Shown here one piece after another: positions 26,766 to 35,915 of a stretch of DNA of 64,000 nt. The notes beneath the pieces were generated by a model. It had not been told where the DNA came from. It did not search any database and saw nothing but the letters and a program-made list of their open reading frames with translations. Numbering within the stretch: position 1 is the stretch's first letter; every line of letters starts with the position of its first letter. The stretch is from Pigmentibacter ruber (lineage in GTDB: Bacteria > Bdellovibrionota_B > Oligoflexia > Silvanigrellales > Silvanigrellaceae): contig NZ_WSSC01000002.1 in assembly GCF_009792895.1 (NCBI RefSeq), positions 496,001 through 560,000 of the forward strand, in the 5' to 3' direction. The position numbers were made by a program, and so were the translations under genes.

Positions 26766-27641
26766 ATGATTAATAAAGAACATTCTATCCAAAATACTAA
26801 AAAAAAATCAGCATGTATTAATTTATATTGGGGATTAGGCATTATTTTTTTTCATATTGCAATTCTATTTATTCCTATTTTAATTTGTTATTACGTGCAA
26901 TTCAAAAATAATTTTATTTTTCTTATTTTTTCAATTGTTTTTATCTTATTAAATGGAACTAGAATGCGAGCTCTAGGAAATATTATTCATGAGTGTAGTC
27001 ATTTTAATTATGTTACCTCAAGGAAACAGAACTATTATATAGGGAAAATATTATCTTTACTAGAGTTTTCTTGTTTTGATAGTTATTTAAAAGATCATCA
27101 CTCACATCATAAATATTTGGGAGATTTAAGGCTCGATAAAGATTTTATATCTAGGCAGGTTATTGGAATTTGTGGTAAAAATAAGTTTTCAGGGATAACT
27201 CTTTTTAAGATTGTATTTTCCCCTTTTAATTGGTTTATTCTGATTAAGTCATCCTTTGTTTTAAATTATAAGGATAAGAAAAATATTGTAGTTCACTGTG
27301 TAATGCTAATAACTCTACTTTTTTTATTCATGGTTTTTGGAATAAATTTAATATTTCTTTTTCTTATACTCCCTTATTTTACATCTTATCAAATGTGTAA
27401 AATATTATCTGATTATTTAGATCATGGCGGTCTTTATTATCAAAATGAAAAAGAGCATAAAACTAGAAACCACATTTTTTCTATTCCATTTTTAAATACT
27501 ATTTTATTTCCTAGAAATGATTGTTATCATTTAGTGCATCATCTTTATCCAACTTTACCAACAACTTATTTACCACAAATGCATCAAAAATTACTTACAA
27601 CAAATCAAGAATATGCTAAAAGAAGACACAATATTATTTAA
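26766..27641 (+). CDS. Membrane fatty acid desaturase
   Basis: 291 residues with several hydrophobic segments. The three histidine boxes of membrane-bound di-iron desaturases are present: HECSH (75-79), HHSHH (111-115) and HLVHH (255-259) followed by LYPTLP. An extra DHGG motif at about 220 lies between boxes 2 and 3. The enzyme should introduce a double bond, or hydroxylate, an acyl chain or a related lipid. Substrate and regiospecificity are unknown, and carotenoid-modifying relatives share the boxes. The ribosome-binding site is weak. Its 3' end overlaps the convergent gene at 27638 by four bases. Confidence 0.88.
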   Translation: MINKEHSIQNTKKKSACINLYWGLGIIFFHIAILFIPILICYYVQFKNNFIFLIFSIVFILLNGTRMRALGNIIHECSHFNYVTSRKQNYYIGKILSLLEFSCFDSYLKDHHSHHKYLGDLRLDKDFISRQVIGICGKNKFSGITLFKIVFSPFNWFILIKSSFVLNYKDKKNIVVHCVMLITLLFLFMVFGINLIFLFLILPYFTSYQMCKILSDYLDHGGLYYQNEKEHKTRNHIFSIPFLNTILFPRNDCYHLVHHLYPTLPTTYLPQMHQKLLTTNQEYAKRRHNII

Positions 27642-27979
27642 GGCCAAAGTAAATATTGGCTCCCAAATGGATCTCTTCCTTCTCTAATATAGTGCAAGGC
27701 TGATTTTTCTTTTAAATCGACATCATCATAAGATAAAAAAGTATAATCTCCATTTGCTTTTTCAATTGTTAAAGTATTTGGTTGTCTTGGATTTATGGCT
27801 TTGATATCGACTTTATCGCCTTTATCCCAGTCGTCACCTTTTTTGCGAATAATGGAGACTTCATCTCCTTCTTCCAATTCATGTAATTTTGGTGGAGGTA
27901 CGCGACGGATTGTTTCTTTTACCCCATCCTTATAATATTCGACATTGTAAGGTGTTCGATCATATACTGGTAAAACCAC
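27638..27979 (-). CDS. Small hydrophilic protein, function unknown
   Basis: 113 residues, highly charged, without signal peptide or membrane segment. It appears beta-rich and resembles a small barrel (EEGDEVSIIRKKGDDWDKGD, then NTLTIEKANGDYTFLSYDDV), perhaps SH3/OB-like. Begins with GTG at 27979, supported by GGGAG six bases upstream. It is divergent from the LpxL-like acyltransferase gene and convergent with the desaturase. I recognise no family. Confidence 0.65.
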   Translation of the reverse strand: MVLPVYDRTPYNVEYYKDGVKETIRRVPPPKLHELEEGDEVSIIRKKGDDWDKGDKVDIKAINPRQPNTLTIEKANGDYTFLSYDDVDLKEKSALHYIREGRDPFGSQYLLWP

Positions 27980-28004
27980 TGATCTCTCCCTTAATAGGCA
28001 AAAA

Positions 28005-29033
28005 ATGCTTAGTTTGGTGATCGGAAAATTTTATGTAAGGCTTAAATTTATGAAAAAAATTAAATATATCATCCTTTTATTGCTAAACATTTTATTTCTG
28101 CCTCTCTATATTTTTTTTGGGTTAATCAGTTTTCTACTTTCATTTTTACCTATTTTTCCAACGCAAACAGCAAAACAAAATCTGAAGCAACAGCTTAATA
28201 TTACAGGGATAAAAACTAACATTTTAATAACGCAAGTTTATTTAAATTACTTATATTATTTTGTTGAAGCTTTTTTCTTTCAAAAACTAAATTTAAATAT
28301 TTGTGAGTTTAGTGATGATTTTATTTATCCTGTTTTTTATGCAGAACTTCAGGAAAAATATCCTGCATTACGAGAAAAAGGAATTGTATATATATTATCG
28401 CATATGGCTAATGTTGAAATGTATTCATTGCCAGTTATTGAAGAAGTAATGAAAGGAAAACATAATAAAGTTTATGCTTTAGCACAACCTGCAAAACTAA
28501 AATGGGTAAATAAATTATTGAGTTGGTACCGTGTACGACCTGGTATGGGGGTTGTAATGACAGACAAATCTCTTTTTGCCCAAATGGAACGACTGATTCA
28601 ATCTGGGCAGGCTTCATTTTGTATGTTGGTTGATCAAAAACCTAAAAATGGCGGACTTTTTATTAAATTTTTTAATGACTATGCTGCTTTTCCTACATCG
28701 GGTTTAAGAATGTGCATGAATCAAGGGATGGTGATTGCCTATGCCGCTGCTTATAGAGTTATTCCAGGGGTTGTAAAGCTAAAAATGCAAAGCGGTAAAA
28801 ACCCGCATTTAAAGAAAAATATTCTAGAAAATTATCAACAAATTTATACGAGAGATGAAGATTTAGTCCCTGCCAAATTATTTGATGCTGAAAATATTAA
28901 ACAAAGAGAAGCTCAAACCGCTTTAGAAATGGCACACTTTACAAAGTGGATTGAAGAGCAAATAAGGGAACACCCTAATCAATGGTGTTGGGATTATAGG
29001 AAATGGTCAAGAAAACCTAGAGCACAAGAATGA
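28005..29033 (+). CDS. LpxL/HtrB-type lipid A (or related) acyltransferase
   Basis: 342 residues. An N-terminal membrane anchor (about 18-48) is followed by the acyltransferase domain with HMANVE (HX4E) near 130, then RVRPGMGVV and VDQKPKNGGLFIKFFND, matching the LPLAT/LABLAT layout. These enzymes add secondary acyl chains to lipid A in the inner membrane. The start at 28005 has a weak AGG; an internal ATG at 28050 with AAGG nine bases upstream gives a neater anchor and is an equal candidate. Specificity for laurate or myristate cannot be read. Confidence 0.82.
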   Translation: MLSLVIGKFYVRLKFMKKIKYIILLLLNILFLPLYIFFGLISFLLSFLPIFPTQTAKQNLKQQLNITGIKTNILITQVYLNYLYYFVEAFFFQKLNLNICEFSDDFIYPVFYAELQEKYPALREKGIVYILSHMANVEMYSLPVIEEVMKGKHNKVYALAQPAKLKWVNKLLSWYRVRPGMGVVMTDKSLFAQMERLIQSGQASFCMLVDQKPKNGGLFIKFFNDYAAFPTSGLRMCMNQGMVIAYAAAYRVIPGVVKLKMQSGKNPHLKKNILENYQQIYTRDEDLVPAKLFDAENIKQREAQTALEMAHFTKWIEEQIREHPNQWCWDYRKWSRKPRAQE

Positions 29034-29066
29034 AAAAAACTTCTTGGTTTTTTATTTCAAGAAGTT
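29033..29066 (-). terminator. Rho-independent terminator for the gene at 29094
   Basis: A nine-base-pair stem AACTTCTTG/CAAGAAGTT with an 11-base loop is followed on the minus strand by a run of T. It also lies just past the acyltransferase stop on the plus strand, where no T-run follows. Confidence 0.65.
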
Positions 29067-29093
29067 CAAGATTTCTGTATGGTTGTTGCTAAA

Positions 29094-29417
29094 TTAAATT
29101 ATTTCTCTACCTGCTATAGTACCAGCTGTGCGACTAGAACAGCCACAAGTTCTATTTCCAGCAGATTCAAACATAGAGCCGCAAGTAAGACAGCGGCGTA
29201 CGCGTACATGTATTGGAGACAGTCCAGCTAAGCGTCTAGCTATGTTTTTTTGCTCGATGTCCTTTATAACGCTTGGAGGAAGTGTTTTGACTCTTTGCCC
29301 GTTCTCATATCTTTCCCCGTTGGCAAGATCGGATGTTTGGCTAGGTTGGTGTTCTTTAGTGATAGAGCACTCTTGTCCATTAGCTAAGGTGATAGAGCGT
29401 TGGCGAAGTAAAAACAT
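29094..29417 (-). CDS. Small zinc-ribbon-like protein, function unknown
   Basis: 107 residues. The C-terminal third has a four-cysteine arrangement, CLTCG then TCGC, with basic residues before it (IHVRVRRCLTCGSMFES), suggesting a zinc-binding ribbon or knuckle. The N-terminal part is polar with no recognised motif. Base composition is visibly less AT-rich than its neighbours. It has its own terminator and lies alone between the acyltransferase and the lipoprotein gene. Confidence 0.55.
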   Translation of the reverse strand: MFLLRQRSITLANGQECSITKEHQPSQTSDLANGERYENGQRVKTLPPSVIKDIEQKNIARRLAGLSPIHVRVRRCLTCGSMFESAGNRTCGCSSRTAGTIAGREII

Positions 29418-29541
29418 AGTGACCTCATTTTATATAAATTGGAATATTTATAAGATATGTATTGTCTAGGCGAATAATGCCTGAAAACAGAAAGCTAAAT
29501 GACTTCGAGAGAAATTTCTTTGATACGGATCAATATTGACT

Positions 29542-31425
29542 ATGATTTATGATACTTTTTGTAAAAAAATTAAAAAATACATATCCTTACAATTTTTCAC
29601 AATACTTATCTTATTTGCTTTTTCCTCGTGCAGATCAACGAATGAAGCAGAAGTTCGGTTTTTTGACCAAAACACGAATCCTTATGTTCCTTTGATAGAT
29701 AAAAACAGTCTCATAATGGATAGTTACATTGATATTAACCCATTCCAAGAAGAAGGGCTTGCATGGGCCCCATTTATTCTTCCAAATGAGAACTGGCTTT
29801 CAGTTTTGCCTTCAGATTCCTTAGTTGGTTATTGGAATGGTGCTAATAATCCTATTTTACCACCTGAGCCTGGGAACTGTAGGATTGTGGATGATACTGA
29901 AATTTCTAATTTGCCTAAAGGAGAACTTAAAAGAGTTCAATTTGAATCAGATAATTTATTTCCGCATCATGATTTTAAAAAACTATTTTTCTTAATGAGC
30001 TCAGAAAGTAAGAAACCATTTGCAATTGTAAAAATGAATGCCGAAGGGAAAGCAAGCTGCTTTATTGCGTTGAAAAAGTATGTAATTTCAACAGGCTATG
30101 GGGATTTGCGGAGAGAATTTCAAGTTGATAGTGAAACAACAAATGTGAAAGTTCCTTTTTTTGATAGCAGTTATGTAAAAATAATTCCAAAGGGTATTAA
30201 TGGTATAAAAAATGGTGATATTCTTAGGCTGGGTAGAACTCTCTCAGAAGAAAATTTAAAAAAAATTGAAGAAAATTTTCAATCTGGCAGTATGTTAATT
30301 CCTTCAAGAATAGCAAAAGATCTTTTTGTTGTTGGTAATATTCAAACGAAAAGAATGAATGTCGATGAATATCAAAAGACTTCAATATTAATTGGTGAAA
30401 AACCTTTTGAATTGCAATTAGAGCCTGCTTTATATACTTTTGCAGTTTTAAGAAAAAATAAATTAGTTTGCTTAAAATCAATTGAATTATCTGATAATGA
30501 AATCTTTGAATTAAATTGTGAAGGTGAGGATAAATATTTTCTTGATTCTGAACAAGATAACAATAGTTATATTTTTGATAACTCAATTTTTCCTATCCAA
30601 ATGATGGAGTCTAATGTTTTTTTGAATTGGTTATTTGCAGGCAGTAAAATTTTATTAGCAAACTTTTATAATGTTAATTTAGATTTTGAAATAAAAAATG
30701 ATTCTGAACAAGAAGTTAATAAAAAATTAAACTTTATTGCCCAAAATTATGATAAAAAGTACGTATCATTTTCTAACAATTTTTTTATTAATCAATTGAA
30801 CTCAATGAACGAAATGAATCGTTTTGATTTTAACAAAATTTATATAGGCGTTTCAGGTAAAATGCTTTCTCCAAATGTTTCTTTTTTACGCAATGATAGT
30901 CAAAATTTACCTTTTCTAGGCATTCCGTTAGGAGGAACTGGTGAGAAAAATTTAGCGCATAATGCTGTTCCTTTTTCAGCATTTACAAAAATTAATAGAT
31001 TAATTTATAAACCTGAATTTTTAAAATTTTCAAATATTCAAGCAAGCAATGGTGCCACTTTTAGTATTTTTGAACCTCTTACTCTTTTAGATAATGATAG
31101 TATGTTTTCTAGTTATGTTCAACAAAAATTTAGATTGCGTATACTCATTCCGGAATGGAATTCTACAAATGTGGTTGAAATGTATGTAAATGGAAAATTA
31201 CGCAGAAGATGGGTTTTAGATAGGGGAGATCTCTCAAAACCATTTTCGGCCGGCTTTGAAGAAAATATTATGGAAACAAAAGCATTTACAGTAAGATGGC
31301 TTGCTTGGGGAGATGAATATTTACCAGATTTTCTGGTTGGTACTCATAATTCAATCCCTTTTGCCATAACTCGAGATTTTTGTGTTGATTATAGTGGAGA
31401 TGGAATATGTCACGTGGAGCAGTAA
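29542..31425 (+). CDS. Large lipoprotein, function unknown
   Basis: About 627 residues. The signal peptide ends in the lipobox FSSC at about residue 30. The mature part shows no family I recognise. It has many hydrophobic/charged alternations compatible with beta structure, and a C-terminal region with RILIPEWNSTNVVEMYVNGK. It starts with ATG at 29542 or TTG at 29536, where a GGAT is better spaced; the choice is open. It is the first gene of a tight unit with deoC, the VKOR-DsbA gene and a small membrane protein: the stop is two bases before the deoC ATG. Confidence 0.7.
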   Translation: MIYDTFCKKIKKYISLQFFTILILFAFSSCRSTNEAEVRFFDQNTNPYVPLIDKNSLIMDSYIDINPFQEEGLAWAPFILPNENWLSVLPSDSLVGYWNGANNPILPPEPGNCRIVDDTEISNLPKGELKRVQFESDNLFPHHDFKKLFFLMSSESKKPFAIVKMNAEGKASCFIALKKYVISTGYGDLRREFQVDSETTNVKVPFFDSSYVKIIPKGINGIKNGDILRLGRTLSEENLKKIEENFQSGSMLIPSRIAKDLFVVGNIQTKRMNVDEYQKTSILIGEKPFELQLEPALYTFAVLRKNKLVCLKSIELSDNEIFELNCEGEDKYFLDSEQDNNSYIFDNSIFPIQMMESNVFLNWLFAGSKILLANFYNVNLDFEIKNDSEQEVNKKLNFIAQNYDKKYVSFSNNFFINQLNSMNEMNRFDFNKIYIGVSGKMLSPNVSFLRNDSQNLPFLGIPLGGTGEKNLAHNAVPFSAFTKINRLIYKPEFLKFSNIQASNGATFSIFEPLTLLDNDSMFSSYVQQKFRLRILIPEWNSTNVVEMYVNGKLRRRWVLDRGDLSKPFSAGFEENIMETKAFTVRWLAWGDEYLPDFLVGTHNSIPFAITRDFCVDYSGDGICHVEQ

Positions 31426-31427
31426 AA

Positions 31428-32183
31428 ATGATTAACTTTGTTCATCCTGAATTAGAGCAAGATTTTTATTGGCAAAAAAAAATATCTACTTCTTTCGATT
31501 CGCAGTATTTTGCTAATTTAATTGATTCAACACTTTTAAAGCCCTCAACTACCATAAATGAGATAGATAAGTTATGTGAAGATGCGCTTTTAGCTAAATT
31601 TCGTTCAGTTTGTGTGCCTCCTTGTTATACAAAAGATGCCAAGCTAAAATTAAGAAATTCAGAAGTAAAAGTTTGCACTGTTTTGGGTTTTCCCCTTGGC
31701 TATACTTCTACTGTTGCCAAAGTAGAAGAAATGAAAAGTGTAATGGCTTATGTGGATGAATTTGATTTTGTACAAAATATTACCTTCGTTAAAAATAGTG
31801 ATTTTCGATCTTTAGAAAATGAATATTTATTAATAGTTCAAAGTGCGAAAGATAAATTAGTTAAAGTTATTTTAGAAACGGCATTATTGTCAGCCGAAGA
31901 AATCTATAACTGTACTTTATTAGCAGCAAAATGCGGCATTCATGTTATAAAAACTTCAACTGGCTTTTCCTCAAGAGGTGCAAGCCTACAAGATATCGAA
32001 GTTATCAAAAATGCGTTAAATGCATATCAACAAGAAACTGGAAATGTAGTAGGTATAAAGGCGAGTGGTGGTATTCGTTCCGTAGATGATGCCTATGCTT
32101 TTGTTCAAGCAGGAGTTACACGATTGGGTACAAGTGGTGGCAATGACATCATTAAAGGGAAGCTAAATAATTCTAATTACTAA
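31428..32183 (+). CDS. deoC: Deoxyribose-phosphate aldolase
   Basis: 251 residues. Cytosolic class I aldolase that splits 2-deoxyribose-5-phosphate to glyceraldehyde-3-phosphate and acetaldehyde. The Schiff-base Lys is K175 in VIKTSTGFSS, the second active-site Lys is K211 in KASGGIRS, and the Asp equivalent to E. coli D102 is D113 in DEFDFVQN. VCTVLGFPLGYTST is also conserved. The ATG at 31428 has GGAG eight bases upstream; an upstream in-frame ATG at 31407 overlaps the lipoprotein gene and has no ribosome-binding site. Other deo genes are not nearby. Confidence 0.93.
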   Translation: MINFVHPELEQDFYWQKKISTSFDSQYFANLIDSTLLKPSTTINEIDKLCEDALLAKFRSVCVPPCYTKDAKLKLRNSEVKVCTVLGFPLGYTSTVAKVEEMKSVMAYVDEFDFVQNITFVKNSDFRSLENEYLLIVQSAKDKLVKVILETALLSAEEIYNCTLLAAKCGIHVIKTSTGFSSRGASLQDIEVIKNALNAYQQETGNVVGIKASGGIRSVDDAYAFVQAGVTRLGTSGGNDIIKGKLNNSNY

Positions 32184-32198
32184 TTGAAAAGGCAGCTT

Positions 32199-33467
32199 AT
32201 GCAATCAACTGACCAAGAAAATGTTTTTGTATCAAAACTAAATATAACTTCAATAATTTTAAGCCTGATAGGTTTTTCTGTTTCTTTATATTCTTTAATA
32301 GTTCATTTGCAGGTTACTTTAAAAAGCAGTGGAAAACAGCTCTGTGATTTTAATTCAACTGTGAGTTGTTCAGCAGTTATTGGAAGTTCTTATGGAGAGA
32401 TAGCTTCGATACCTTTGGGTGCTTATGGAATGACCTTTTTTGCCATTCTGTTTTCAGCTGCTATTTTGCCAAAATTTACTCAGGTAACAAAAAAATGGTT
32501 AGCACAACTTGAATTAATGTTGGCAGGTTTAGGTTTTCTTAGCGTTATTTGTTTAGCTTATATTTCTTATTTTAAGTTACAGCTTGTATGTCCCGCATGT
32601 TCGATTGTGCATATAACTGTTTTATTATATTCAGCAATCAAAGTTTATGAATATCTCAAAGTAAAAAATACACCAATTGGTCCTAAAAACGATGCTTTTA
32701 TTAGATTTATGGCTGTTTCTTTATGTTTAGGACTTCCTCCTTTAGCGATTGGTCTTCTTGCTCCCATTATTGCTCCCTATTTTTCTAGCTCTGATAAAAC
32801 ACCTCCAACGTCAAATGTAACAAATACTCAAGCAAGCAATATAAATCCAAGCAGCGTTGAGCAAATTAACAATTTAATGAGTTTTAATAAAACAAATTTT
32901 GTAGGCAATGGAGAGGATTATCGTAGAGGAAGTGATTCTGCTAAAGTGGTTGTGCAAGTTTTCTCTGATTTTGGTTGTCCACATTGTCGTATTGCAACTG
33001 AAGGTATGACCAAAGCTCAAGATGCTTTTGGACTAGAAAAAGTAGTCATAGTTTATAAGTTTTTTCCTTTTAGTAACAAGTGTAATCCACATATTTCACA
33101 TGAAGGAGTTTATCCATATAGCTGTACTCTCGCTGAAGCTGCGCGTTGCGTAGGACAACAGGGAAAATTTTGGGAATTTAAAACTTGGGCATTTGAGGGG
33201 CAAACATGGAATAATGCTCAAAGAGCCGAAAACTTTTCGCTTGATGGCTTAAAGAAACATGTTGGAGAAATGGGTTTGAATATAAATGCATTTGAACAAT
33301 GTATGAATTCGCATGTTGAAGTCCAAAAGTTAAAAGACGATGCAGGAATTGCAAATAAATTAGGTATTGAAGGGACTCCTTTAATTTACATCAATGGGCA
33401 ACAATATAATGGAGAGCATAGCGCTGAAGCTTTTATGCAAGCATTCAGTCAAGCATACGGAAAATAA
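32199..33467 (+). CDS. VKOR-DsbA fusion: disulphide-bond generating membrane protein
   Basis: 422 residues. The N-terminal half is a vitamin K epoxide reductase domain with four or five membrane helices, loop cysteines in LCDFNSTVSC and the quinone-side CPAC. The C-terminal half is a periplasmic DsbA-like thioredoxin domain with active site CPHC in SDFGCPHCRIA and the cis-Pro loop GTPLIYING. Such fusions replace DsbB plus DsbA: the thioredoxin part oxidises substrates and the VKOR part passes electrons to quinone. Extra cysteines in the DsbA part (NKCNPH, YSCTLAEAARC) could form a second disulphide. AAGG lies six bases before the ATG; an earlier TTG at 32184 is less likely. Confidence 0.92.
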   Translation: MQSTDQENVFVSKLNITSIILSLIGFSVSLYSLIVHLQVTLKSSGKQLCDFNSTVSCSAVIGSSYGEIASIPLGAYGMTFFAILFSAAILPKFTQVTKKWLAQLELMLAGLGFLSVICLAYISYFKLQLVCPACSIVHITVLLYSAIKVYEYLKVKNTPIGPKNDAFIRFMAVSLCLGLPPLAIGLLAPIIAPYFSSSDKTPPTSNVTNTQASNINPSSVEQINNLMSFNKTNFVGNGEDYRRGSDSAKVVVQVFSDFGCPHCRIATEGMTKAQDAFGLEKVVIVYKFFPFSNKCNPHISHEGVYPYSCTLAEAARCVGQQGKFWEFKTWAFEGQTWNNAQRAENFSLDGLKKHVGEMGLNINAFEQCMNSHVEVQKLKDDAGIANKLGIEGTPLIYINGQQYNGEHSAEAFMQAFSQAYGK

Positions 33468-33473
33468 ATTTAA

Positions 33474-33674
33474 ATGCTATCTTCATGGAGAAAAAATCAG
33501 ATAAAAGTGAAACTGTTAATAATTTTAATTGCTATTCTTTTTCATTTTTTTCTTATTATCGGGGTTTTGTTATTTAATAGCTTTCATTTACCAAATTTTA
33601 AAAGTTATAAACAATTATTGAATCCTCCATTAAAAGTAACTATTATAGAAAAAAAGACTTCAGAACATCAATAA
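33474..33674 (+). CDS. Small N-terminal-anchor membrane protein, possibly a truncated TonB/TolA-like protein
   Basis: 66 residues: a basic N-terminus, one transmembrane helix (about 13-34) and a short tail with NPPLKVTIIEKK. The shape is that of the N-terminal part of TonB or TolA-like energy transducers (anchor followed by a Pro/Lys segment). Directly after the stop, another frame continues ITPAIEDKKDS and then stops. This could be the trace of a frameshift in a longer gene or chance. It follows the VKOR-DsbA gene by six bases. Confidence 0.45.
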   Translation: MLSSWRKNQIKVKLLIILIAILFHFFLIIGVLLFNSFHLPNFKSYKQLLNPPLKVTIIEKKTSEHQ

Positions 33675-34007
33675 CTCCTGCTATTGAAGATAAAAAAGAT
33701 TCTTACCTTCTGCAATAAACAAATTGGCAAAATTCACCAATGTGAAAATAAAATGATCTGAATTTTTCCTAGTGCATTAGTACTTTTATTTAAAAAATTA
33801 ATTCAAAGATAATCCAATATAAAAAATTTTTCTAATCATACAGAATAAGTTGAATGAGTAAAAAAAGTTGACATTTATTGTTTTGTTGTTTTAAGTAAAA
33901 AAAATGAAAAAAGTTATGGTAATCATCATTTTTTAGATATTACTTTAAATAATTTTCAAATAACTGTAATTCGCTCCATTAATAAGCTGTTTCTTAGGAG
34001 AAAAAAA
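33675..34007 (+). other. Intergenic region before the lipoprotein gene at 34008
   Basis: 333 AT-rich bases. Apart from the possible out-of-frame remnant at the left end, I see a TTGACA at 33868-33873 followed after 17 bases by a poor -10 (TTAAGT), a weak promoter candidate for the downstream lipoprotein. No RNA gene is recognisable. Confidence 0.4.
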
Positions 34008-35351
34008 ATGCTTGGAAAAAATATATTAGTTGCAACTTTGAGTTTAACATCTATAGCTTTATATAGCTGTGGCGGAAAAAATAATAAAACTGCTGCTGAG
34101 GCGAAAAAAAATTCTGAAACCAAGAAAATAAATACTAATTTTGTACTGCGTACTGGGCAAAATTGGCAACTAAGTGAAAAAATAACGATCGAAGGTAAGG
34201 TTAAATGCGCTTCAGAAAAATCAGATAAACCAGAGCGTATACTTAAAATAAGTAGTGCAGACCCTACACTTGTTGTTATTGCAGATGATATTTGTAATAT
34301 TACAATCAATAAAATTATTGACTCTAGTAATGCTGCAGCTTCTGTTGAATGGGTAGCTGAAGCAGGTAAAGAATTAGAACTAGTATTAAATACAAATAAG
34401 GCTATAAATTTTTCAGATAAATTTGGAGAATTTAAGAACAGTTCAAATACAATGTACTTAAATGCTAAAAAAGAAGAAAATGGTGCTTTAAACTTCTTCT
34501 TTAAAGATGACAATAAAGTAATTTCTCCAACAGTTGCAAACAGTATTGTAGATACAATAGACAATACAGCATTGACTAAAAAATTACTTTGGTCTGAAAT
34601 AAGCAATGGCGCTAAAGGCTTAGGGGATGGTTATACAGTAGAGTATAGTTATGTCGGTCATCGAGAATTAGGAAATAATGAATATAAAAAAGTTGATGGT
34701 TTTAAATTAAAGATTAATGGATTGCAGCAAGGCGTTTTTTGTGCAATTGGAAAAACAAGCGATACAATTACCCTAGCTGATCTTAAAGCTCATTTTGTGA
34801 CTCCAAACCCATTGCTTAAAAATTGTCCTACAAACTTTACAGAATTTGTTAATGAAGCTTATACAATGTACACCTTAATTTCATTAACTTCTAACCAAAT
34901 GAATACTTATAAATTTGATCAAGTTTCTCTTCCAACTAAAAATACACAAGCAGATCTCAATAATGAAAGAGCTAAATTAAAAGAAATAGGTAAGACTAAC
35001 AGTATAGAAATTATTAAAAACGAAATAAGTGCAAAAATTATAGCTCTAGATTTAGATAAACTTAAGTCTGATTATGGAATTGAAAAGAATAAAATTCTTT
35101 CAACAGAAACTGAAGCTATTGCTAAACTTGATAAAATAGATAGTGATTTAGAGGCAGAAATGGCTAAATCAGTTGTCAATTATAATCAAATATTAAAATT
35201 ATTAAATGATTTTATTTCTGATACTAATCCTAATGCATTGTCTAAAACTACTCGCAGCTCTTTAACTACAGCACAAATTCAAGAAGCAAATTTCAAAATT
35301 TTAGAATCTGTTAAGTTGCAGAAAATTGAAGATATTTTTGCAAATTTATAA
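34008..35351 (+). CDS. Lipoprotein with helical C-terminal half, function unknown
   Basis: 447 residues. Signal peptide with lipobox ALYSC at about residue 21. The first about 280 residues look like a mixed or beta-rich domain (NFVLRTGQNWQLSEKITIEG, then VEYSYVGHRELGNNEY). The last about 150 are charged and helical. Three cysteines in the mature domain could form a disulphide. No recognised family. A strong AGGAG precedes the ATG and a clear terminator follows the stop, so it is a single-gene unit. Confidence 0.75.
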   Translation: MLGKNILVATLSLTSIALYSCGGKNNKTAAEAKKNSETKKINTNFVLRTGQNWQLSEKITIEGKVKCASEKSDKPERILKISSADPTLVVIADDICNITINKIIDSSNAAASVEWVAEAGKELELVLNTNKAINFSDKFGEFKNSSNTMYLNAKKEENGALNFFFKDDNKVISPTVANSIVDTIDNTALTKKLLWSEISNGAKGLGDGYTVEYSYVGHRELGNNEYKKVDGFKLKINGLQQGVFCAIGKTSDTITLADLKAHFVTPNPLLKNCPTNFTEFVNEAYTMYTLISLTSNQMNTYKFDQVSLPTKNTQADLNNERAKLKEIGKTNSIEIIKNEISAKIIALDLDKLKSDYGIEKNKILSTETEAIAKLDKIDSDLEAEMAKSVVNYNQILKLLNDFISDTNPNALSKTTRSSLTTAQIQEANFKILESVKLQKIEDIFANL

Positions 35352-35380
35352 GATAAATGTTTAGAATATAAAACCCTTCA

Positions 35381-35421
35381 GCAGCATAATTTTCTAGAAA
35401 ATTATGCTGCCTTTAGTTTTT
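35381..35421 (+). terminator. Rho-independent terminator after the lipoprotein gene
   Basis: A 14-base-pair perfect stem (GCAGCATAATTTTC and its complement) with a two-base spacer, followed by CTTTAGTTTTT. It probably also stops transcripts of the convergent HIT gene. Confidence 0.85.
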
Positions 35422-35496
35422 GAATTAATTATTTTTCAGGTATTTTGAATATGATCAATTGAAAAATAAGTTTTTCAATAAAATATCATTATTTTT

Positions 35497-35844
35497 CTAC
35501 CCTGGAGGCCAAGCTAAACTGCGACCACCCATGACATGGCAATGGAGATAGTAAACAGTTTGTCCGCCGTGTTCACCGTTATTCATAATTAGTCTATAAC
35601 CCGACTTATCTATACCTGTTAATTCTGCTACTTTTTTAGCTGCATAGAGCACCCGGCCCATTTGTTCAATATCTGATTCATTTGAGGTTGCAACATTAAC
35701 AATTTTTCTTTTTGGTATTACTAATACATGTACAGGTGCCTGGGGAGCAATATCATGAAATGCTAAAGTATATTCATCTTCATAAACTGGTTTGCAAGGA
35801 ATCTCTCCGGCGAGTATTTTTTCAAAAATCGTTTTTTCAGTCAT
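35497..35844 (-). CDS. HIT-family (HinT-like) nucleotide hydrolase
   Basis: 115 residues, typical HinT length. Conserved features are FEKILAGEIP, LAFHDIAPQAPVHVLVIPK, the YRLIMNNGEHGGQTV block and the C-terminal SLAWPPG. The HIT triad HxHxH reads Y99-L-H101-C-H103. The middle nucleophile and third His are kept, but the first His is Tyr. HinT enzymes hydrolyse adenosine phosphoramidates. The ATG at 35844 has GAGG about five bases upstream; the frame opens further upstream at 35877 without a ribosome-binding site. Single gene. Confidence 0.92.
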   Translation of the reverse strand: MTEKTIFEKILAGEIPCKPVYEDEYTLAFHDIAPQAPVHVLVIPKRKIVNVATSNESDIEQMGRVLYAAKKVAELTGIDKSGYRLIMNNGEHGGQTVYYLHCHVMGGRSLAWPPG

Positions 35845-35915
35845 ATGTACCTCATAGTTAAAGCTTTGCTTTGACATACACTGAAGACAGTAACAAAGAT
35901 TTTAAAAAACATAAA

